The translations under genes and the position numbers were made by a program. This document shows positions 59,044 to 64,000 of a stretch of DNA of 64,000 nucleotides, piece by piece. Every line of letters starts with the position of its first letter. Position 1 is the first letter of the stretch. The stretch covers positions 62,001 to 126,000 of the forward strand of contig NZ_JADBGB010000003.1 in NCBI RefSeq assembly GCF_015220045.1, read 5' to 3'. Origin of the DNA: Marivivens aquimaris. Its GTDB lineage: Bacteria; Pseudomonadota; Alphaproteobacteria; Rhodobacterales; Rhodobacteraceae. The notes under the pieces were generated by a model. That model did not search any database. It was not told the DNA's origin and saw only the letters and a program-made list of their open reading frames with translations.

Positions 59044-59913
59044 GTGCTGAGCTGGGAAGGGGTTTCCGAATTCGTAGCTGTGGCCGAAACCCATAGCTTT
59101 ACCGCCGCTGCCGGAAATCTCGGGATTTCCACCGCACAGGTCAGCCGCCAGATCGGAGCACTGGAGGCGCGGCTCGACACCAAGCTTTTCTACCGCACCA
59201 CGCGTAGGGTGACGATCACCGAAACCGGGCAGGTCTATTACAACCATTGCCGCCAAGTGCTCGACGGGCTGGCCGAGGCCGAGCGCGCGATCACCGATCT
59301 GCAGCAGAACCCCAAGGGACGCTTGAACATGACCGCACCCGTGACCTTTGGAGAAAGCCGCATCGCACCTTTGGTCAATGATTTCCTGCGGCGCTTCCCA
59401 GATCTGGAGATCAATCTAAGGCTAACCAACCAGTTGCTCGACCTCGTGGCGGAAAGCTATGATCTTGCCATTCGGCTGGGCGAGTTGGAGGACAGTTCCA
59501 TGATGGCAAGACGCCTGAGTTCACGCCGGCATTACACCTGCGCCGCGCCCGACTACCTCGCCGCCCATGGCACCCCGCACACCCTGTCCGAACTCGACAA
59601 GCACAATTGCCTTCAGGGTACTTTGGGATATTGGCGGTTTCAGGAAAAAGGAACCATGCGGCATGTTCGGGTGAAGGGCAATCTGCGCTGCAACAGCGGG
59701 GCCTCTCTGGTCGATGCCGCACGCAGGAACCTGGGGATCATTCAGCTGCCAGATTACTACGTCGAGGGAGAGCTGCAGGAAGGGAGGCTGGTTTCGATTC
59801 TGGAAACCTATCGCGCGCCTGACGATGGCATCTGGGCGATCTATCCGCAAAACCGGCATCTGTCGCCAAAAGTCCGGTTCCTGATTGACCACATCGGGGA
59901 CGGGTTGCGATGA
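59044..59913 (+). CDS. LysR-family regulator
   Basis: 289 residues from the GTG at 59044, preceded by AGAGGAA at 6 bases; a GTG at 59023 lacks this. N-terminal helix-turn-helix VSEFVAVAETHSFTAAAGNLGISTAQVSRQIGALEARLDTKLFYRTTRRVTITE, then the effector domain. Divergent from adhC2-fghA across 126 bp, so it is a likely regulator of formaldehyde oxidation; it may also act on the bestrophin-like gene downstream. Confidence 0.88.
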   Translation: MLSWEGVSEFVAVAETHSFTAAAGNLGISTAQVSRQIGALEARLDTKLFYRTTRRVTITETGQVYYNHCRQVLDGLAEAERAITDLQQNPKGRLNMTAPVTFGESRIAPLVNDFLRRFPDLEINLRLTNQLLDLVAESYDLAIRLGELEDSSMMARRLSSRRHYTCAAPDYLAAHGTPHTLSELDKHNCLQGTLGYWRFQEKGTMRHVRVKGNLRCNSGASLVDAARRNLGIIQLPDYYVEGELQEGRLVSILETYRAPDDGIWAIYPQNRHLSPKVRFLIDHIGDGLR

Positions 59914-59944
59914 ATCGTCCGTCAAAGGCACAGAGGAACTTTAG

Positions 59945-60850
59945 ATGATTGTCAGAGATCCCCCGAAGGCGCTGAACCTGTTCTTTGTCATGCAGGGCTC
60001 GATCGTTCCCAGAATCGCGGGCAGAATTGTCGGGGTCGCCGTGCTGACGGCGGCGGTGCTGTTGGTTGATCAACATATCGTCCCCCTGCCCCGCGTCTCC
60101 ATTGCGGCGATGGGCGTCTTTGGCATCGCGCTGTCGCTATTTCTCGGGTTCCGCAACAATGCTGCTTATGACCGCTGGTGGGAGGCGCGCAAGCTTTGGG
60201 GGACAATGATCGCCGACCTGCGCAATCTGGGGCGACAGCTTACCATCTTTGTTCCTGAGGCCGAAGACCGCCGGAAAATCCTATCTTTAGGGGTGGCATT
60301 CAGCCATCTGCACCGCGGCTTTCTGCGAAACGCAGAGGTAAGGGCGGATCTGTCTGGTTGGATAGACGAAACCCGCGCGCAAGCCTTGCTCGCAAAGACC
60401 AATCCCGCAGATGCGGCCCTGCGGGCGATGGCGGAGCAGATAAGCACCTTGAGCAATAGCGGCGCCGTTGATGGCTTCGGGAAGATGACCCTGTCTAGCA
60501 CGCTGTCTTCGCTGGCTATGGCGCAGGCCGGATGCGAACGGATTGCGACGACGCCCTTGCCCTTTGTCTATTCCCTTCTGGTGCGCCGCACGACCTATCT
60601 CTATTGCTTTTTGCTGCCCTTTGCCCTGATCGAGGCGACGAACTGGTTCGCGCCGGTCTTCACCGCGGCGGTTGCCTATGTTTTTTTTGGGCTGCAGGCC
60701 GTTACCAACGAACTCGAACTGCCGTTTCGAAACGTGCAAAATGGTTTGCCGCTCGACGCCATGTGCCGGATCATCGAGAGGTCTGCCTGTGAAGCCCTCG
60801 ACCAAAAGCCGCCTCCGGCTTGGCCCCCCCAGAAATACGTCCTTACCTGA
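59945..60850 (+). CDS. Bestrophin-like membrane channel
   Basis: 301 residues. N-terminal MIVRDPPKALNLFFVMQGSIVPRI, a first helix pair, the conserved SLFLGFRNNAAYDRWWEARKLWGTMIADLRNLGRQL, and two later helices (YLYCFLLPFALIEATNWFAPVFTAAVAYVFFGLQAV) followed by ELELPFRNVQNGLPLDAMCRIIE. Bacterial bestrophins form pentameric ion channels. It follows lysR by 31 bp. A role in exporting formate from formaldehyde oxidation is a guess from position only. Confidence 0.85.
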   Translation: MIVRDPPKALNLFFVMQGSIVPRIAGRIVGVAVLTAAVLLVDQHIVPLPRVSIAAMGVFGIALSLFLGFRNNAAYDRWWEARKLWGTMIADLRNLGRQLTIFVPEAEDRRKILSLGVAFSHLHRGFLRNAEVRADLSGWIDETRAQALLAKTNPADAALRAMAEQISTLSNSGAVDGFGKMTLSSTLSSLAMAQAGCERIATTPLPFVYSLLVRRTTYLYCFLLPFALIEATNWFAPVFTAAVAYVFFGLQAVTNELELPFRNVQNGLPLDAMCRIIERSACEALDQKPPPAWPPQKYVLT

Positions 60851-61022
60851 CCCCTTCGACGCCGCCGACGTGTTGCCGGATTCGGCAATCGTTGAGCGCT
60901 TTATTGCCGCAATTTCTGTCTATAGAGCCAACTGCGTTGATCGCCCTTCGAAAACGTGTCTCTCGCGGTGAGCTTGCTGATGCCAACATTGACGCAGGCT
61001 GTCATAGTGCATAACGTCCTCG
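60851..61022. other. Spacer before the right IS6 copy
   Basis: 172 bp without a recognisable gene between the bestrophin-like gene and IS6. No terminator hairpin stands out. Confidence 0.35.
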
Positions 61023-61838
61023 GGTGTTGTCACGTTAACTAGCCTGAGGTTGCTGGTTAATCGATCCGGGCGTAGGCGACGTGGATGCAGACACAAAAGA
61101 TCAGCTACAAACGCCACCGGTATCCTCCTCAGATCATCGCTCATGTTGTCTGGCTCTACGTCCGGTTCAACTTGAGCCTGCGGGAGGTAGAGGAGCTGAT
61201 GCTGGAACGTGGCGTGGACGTTTCGTATGAGACGATCCGGCGCTGGACCGTCAAGTTCGGCCCGCTGATCGCCCACGTTCTACGCCGACGGCAGCCGCGC
61301 CCTGGCGATGTCTGGCATCTGGACGAAGTCGTTATGAAGATCGCAGGACGGTCATACTGGCTCTGGCGCGCAGTCGACCAAAGCGGCATCGTTCTTGAAG
61401 AAATTCTTCAATCGAGGCGAGACAAGCGCGCCGCAAAGCGGCTTTTGGTCAAACTGATTAAACGTTGGGGTTTCGTGCCCAAAAGGATCATTACGGACAA
61501 ACTGCGCTCATATGGGGCTGCCAAGCGCGAGGTCGCGCCTGGCCTTGATCATTGGTCACACAAGGGGCTCAATAACCGCGCCGAAAACAGCCACTTGCCC
61601 TTCCGAAAACGAGAGCGGGTAATGCAAGGCTTCCGATCGCCGGGTGGATTACAACGCTTCGTATCTATGCAGTCCGCAACCCGCAATCGTTTCTCAGTCC
61701 CAGCCCGCCGCCGCTCTGCCCTCACCATACGCTACAATCGGCTCGAAGCATTCGAGGCGCGGAAATCCGCGGCACATGCCGGTTGATCAACGAACGGCAT
61801 GCCAACTGGCAAACTAGGCGGGTTAACGTGACAACACC
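61023..61838 (+). mobile_element. IS6-family insertion sequence, right copy
   Basis: 816 bp, bounded by GGTGTTGTCACGTTAAC and its complement, in opposite orientation to the copy at 55718-56533. Together they flank the formaldehyde genes like an inverted composite element. No matching 8-bp flanks were found for either copy or for the pair. Confidence 0.88.
61085..61786 (+). CDS. IS6-family transposase
   Basis: 233 residues, identical in sequence to the product of the left copy; same DDE triad and helix-turn-helix. The identity suggests recent duplication of the element. Confidence 0.93.
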   Translation: MQTQKISYKRHRYPPQIIAHVVWLYVRFNLSLREVEELMLERGVDVSYETIRRWTVKFGPLIAHVLRRRQPRPGDVWHLDEVVMKIAGRSYWLWRAVDQSGIVLEEILQSRRDKRAAKRLLVKLIKRWGFVPKRIITDKLRSYGAAKREVAPGLDHWSHKGLNNRAENSHLPFRKRERVMQGFRSPGGLQRFVSMQSATRNRFSVPARRRSALTIRYNRLEAFEARKSAAHAG

Positions 61839-62162
61839 GGCTGGACCGCTGCCCAAAGGGCACGGTCTCGCGGCAACCAGACTGCCCGCGCGCATATCGA
61901 AACACTCATGTCCGCGCTGCCCGCTCATTGCAAAATCATCACGGCGATCGACGGCCACCCCGCCACACTTTCATGGCTCGGATCGGTCGCCGGGCACCAG
62001 ACCATCCCGATGGGCGTCGAGCACTTCGGCCAGACCGGCACCATCGGCGAGCTTTACCGCCATCACGGCATTGATGCCGTCGCCATCGTGGAAAAGGTGA
62101 ATGGACTGACGGCGGGGAAACATGTGAGCCAGGGCGTTCTGGGGTCGCTGATCTACAACTGA
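61839..62162 (+). pseudogene. aceE: Pyruvate dehydrogenase E1 C-terminal remnant
   Basis: Reading from the IS6 edge: WTAAQRARSRGNQTARAHIETLMSALPAHCKIITAIDGHPATLSWLGSVAGHQTIPMGVEHFGQTGTIGELYRHHGIDAVAIVEKVNGLT, then a stop. This is the last about 100 residues of an AceE-like E1 (or related transketolase-type enzyme). All cofactor-binding parts are missing, removed at the IS6 boundary. Confidence 0.8.
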
Positions 62163-62266
62163 CAGCCGACGTCCTGGCCTGCTCGGAGGGTCCTAAGCAT
62201 CTTTGGGTTACACCAGACCGGTGATTGGCACTGTAGACCGCGAACCACCGCAATCCTCTCTTCGGC

Positions 62267-63133
62267 TTACCTCGTGGTCCGGCTGAAGCGCGACTGGGCG
62301 GCCGCGACGGTCTCGATCGTATCGGCGGCCTGCTGGCCCAAGGCTCCGGCAACGTCATGTGTCAGCAGATTTGTCAGGATGCTGAGTGCCCCCTTGGAGC
62401 GGAAGACGAGGCCGGTGTTGGTCGTCGCCGACAGGACGTGCTGGCTGTATTTCAAGGCCCAATGGCAGGATTCATCACAGATCACGATCATGTCGATCCC
62501 GGCCTCAACTGACAGCCCGGCGAGGGTCTCTGCCTGTACACTGTAGGGGTAAGTATCAACGATCACCAGTGTTTTTTTCTCCGCCGGATCGGTGAAGAGC
62601 GCACCGTAGGCTTCGTCCTGCCCGTCGAGATAGGATACTCTCGGTCGCACGTTTTCGAGCATCGCCGCAAAGCCGATGGCGATGTGCCGGATGATCTGGA
62701 AGCTGGTCATATAGACCGCCTCGGAGGCGGCCAAAAGTTCGACGCACTGATGCCAGTTCGGATCGTTGCGCAACCCGTGCACTTGCTCAATGGCGGCGAT
62801 CTCAAGCCGCAAGTTCTGGCTGGCCCATTCCTCCAACCGGCCGGACTGACCGTAGCGTTCGAGGCGCTGACCAAGGCTGCCCTCCTCCGACAGGGCAGTC
62901 ACGAATATTCGGCTTTGCTCGAACGACTTGGCTTCGGAAAAATCTCGGAAGCCGATCTTGCGGACAAATCGGCTGACCGTCATCGCGCTGACGCCGACCT
63001 TGGCGGCAAGAGAGGCATTGGTTTCGACCATCAGACCTTCGGGGTTGGTTTTCAGATAGTTCGCCAGCGACCGCTCTGCCTTCGAGAGGCTGGGCAAATG
63101 CTCCTGAATTCGTTGCGTTAATGAGGCGCTCAT
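62267..63133 (-). CDS. RpiR/MurR-family regulator
   Basis: 288 residues. N-terminal RpiR helix-turn-helix SLSKAERSLANYLKTNPEGLMVETNASLAAKVGVSAMTVSRFVRKIGFRDFSEAK, and a C-terminal SIS-like sugar-phosphate fold (SEAVYMTSFQIIRHIAIGFAAML ... LVIVDTYPYSVQAETLAGLSVEAGIDMIVICDES). Divergent from the DmpA-like gene with an inverted repeat between, so it probably controls that gene and itself. Confidence 0.88.
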   Translation of the reverse strand: MSASLTQRIQEHLPSLSKAERSLANYLKTNPEGLMVETNASLAAKVGVSAMTVSRFVRKIGFRDFSEAKSFEQSRIFVTALSEEGSLGQRLERYGQSGRLEEWASQNLRLEIAAIEQVHGLRNDPNWHQCVELLAASEAVYMTSFQIIRHIAIGFAAMLENVRPRVSYLDGQDEAYGALFTDPAEKKTLVIVDTYPYSVQAETLAGLSVEAGIDMIVICDESCHWALKYSQHVLSATTNTGLVFRSKGALSILTNLLTHDVAGALGQQAADTIETVAAAQSRFSRTTR

Positions 63134-63251
63134 CCGATTATCTTACTGCGGTGCTGATCTTCGGAGTTCCCGGTGGCCAAGGCCGTCCGAACCGTGACCC
63201 GCCGCAAACGCCTGTGCAATAACGGGGTATGTTATGTCTAACCATGTTATT

Positions 63252-63281
63252 CTTGTAACTAGAACTCTATGGCGTTACAAG
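63252..63281. promoter_or_regulatory. Inverted repeat, likely RpiR operator
   Basis: CTTGTAAC and its exact complement GTTACAAG are separated by 14 bp, between the divergent rpiR-like and dmpA-like genes. A further GTAAC follows just downstream (63283-63287). RpiR proteins bind such repeats. Confidence 0.55.
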
Positions 63282-63315
63282 CGTAACCACAGGTTCTGGG
63301 GAGGAGCGGCGATCT

Positions 63316-64000
63316 ATGGCAAGTACACACATAACTCGCTCGGGAAAACCGAGGGCCCGCGCACTGGGCTTGAACTTCGAGGGAAAACCAGGTCCAAGCA
63401 ACAACATCACGGATGTTGACGGCGTATCAGTTGGGTACTCCACGATCGTCGAGGGTGATGGTGCGCTGCGCGTTGGTGACGGTCCCGTTCGAACCGGAGT
63501 AACTGCGATTTTACCGAGACGCCCCAAAAACCTCTCTATCCCGGTTTTCGCCGGCTACCACAATTTCAACGGCAACGGCGAAATGTCTGGCGCGCACTAC
63601 CTCGACGAAGTTGGCCAACTGACCTTTCCGGTCACCATCACGAACACACATTCCTGCGGCGTCACCCGCGACGCCACGCTGAAATGGGCGAGCCGTGCGC
63701 ATCCGGGCTCTCTGACTGATGCCTTCGGTTTGCCCGTTTCGGCGGAAACCTATGACGGGTTTCTCAATGACATCAACGGGTTTCATGTCACCGAAGATCA
63801 TGTGTTCGAAGCCATCGAAACGGCTTCTTCCGGGGCTATCGAAGAAGGCAGCGTCGGCGGTGGGACGGGCATGAAGTGTTTTGGATTCAAGGCTGGGTCC
63901 GGGAGCGCCTCGCGGGTGGTCCGCTATGGCGACGAAAGCTACATGGTTGGTGTTTTCGTCCAGGCGAATTTCGGCACGCGCGAGCATCTGACTATCTGCG
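63316..64000 (+). CDS. P1-family (DmpA/L-aminopeptidase) peptidase, 3' end outside window
   Basis: The ATG at 63316 has GGAGGAG about 9 bases upstream. The product (228 codons seen) begins MASTHITRSGKPRARALGLNFEGKPGPSNNITDVDGVSVGYSTIVEGD, with FAGYHNFNGNGEMSGAHYLDEVG and NTHSCGVTRDATLKW, then EGSVGGGTGMKCFGFKAGSGSASRVV. These are DmpA (MEROPS S58) hallmarks, an N-terminal-nucleophile hydrolase that cuts itself before a Ser/Thr and releases N-terminal residues, including D-amino and beta-amino acids. The self-cleavage site is expected beyond the window. Probably starts a peptide-use operon controlled by the RpiR regulator. Confidence 0.85.
   Translation, partial: MASTHITRSGKPRARALGLNFEGKPGPSNNITDVDGVSVGYSTIVEGDGALRVGDGPVRTGVTAILPRRPKNLSIPVFAGYHNFNGNGEMSGAHYLDEVGQLTFPVTITNTHSCGVTRDATLKWASRAHPGSLTDAFGLPVSAETYDGFLNDINGFHVTEDHVFEAIETASSGAIEEGSVGGGTGMKCFGFKAGSGSASRVVRYGDESYMVGVFVQANFGTREHLTIC

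Overview
The window looks like a GC-rich alphaproteobacterial accessory region, most likely from the Rhodobacterales (Roseobacter/Paracoccus-like). The evidence is the Hut pathway with HutF, glutathione-linked formaldehyde oxidation, Dpp-type uptake operons and IS5/IS110/ISL3/IS6 elements. This assignment rests on gene content and protein style only; no rRNA or tRNA gene was seen. The window cuts a gene at each edge: an ADP-ribosylglycohydrolase on the left and a DmpA-like peptidase on the right.

Bases 1-20000 resemble a genome-defence or DNA-repair island. A phosphatase/ADP-ribosylglycohydrolase fusion is followed by five tightly packed genes: AddB-like nuclease, AddA-like helicase-nuclease, DUF6361 protein, PLD-family nuclease and SF2 helicase. 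Four of these junctions overlap or nearly abut. After an unrecognised acidic protein on the other strand comes a BrxR/CapW-like WYL regulator, divergent from sbcD-sbcC. A perfect 12-bp palindrome lies between the regulator and sbcD.

Bases 20268-31760 hold a leftward operon: two Dpp-type permeases, a double ABC ATPase, a HyuA-like hydantoinase/oxoprolinase, two tandem DUF917 proteins and a periplasmic binding protein. A large MalT/LuxR-like regulator lies upstream. Two 17-bp direct repeats, 21 bp apart, sit just before the operon and are its likely control site.

Bases 31900-34430 are an insertion-sequence scar: an IS5 remnant, a frameshifted IS110 gene and a complete 832-bp IS5/IS427-type element with TA target duplication.

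Bases 34478-52376 are the most interesting part. A complete histidine-to-glutamate route (hutH, hutU, hutI, hutF, hutG, plus hutD and hutC) is interleaved with a Rieske oxygenase and its reductase, an aspartoacylase-family deacylase, a Dpp-type transporter, a PLP-fold enzyme and a class III formaldehyde dehydrogenase. Similar operator-like sequences occur before the transporter/deacylase operon, hutC, hutI/hutF and hutD/adhC; the last two are identical over 17 bp. My inference is a pathway for a methylated and/or acylated histidine: uptake, deacylation, oxidative N-demethylation releasing formaldehyde, then Hut degradation with formaldehyde removed by AdhC.

Bases 52377-62162 are rearranged. 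The 3' end of adhC is lost, an ISL3 element with 8-bp target duplication sits at the end of tniQ, and tniB is cut by an IS6 element. Two 816-bp IS6 copies in opposite orientation flank S-formylglutathione hydrolase, a second formaldehyde dehydrogenase, a LysR regulator and a bestrophin-like channel. A truncated HIT gene and a truncated aceE gene lie against IS6 ends. The window closes with an RpiR regulator, a likely operator of inverted repeats, and the start of a DmpA-like peptidase.
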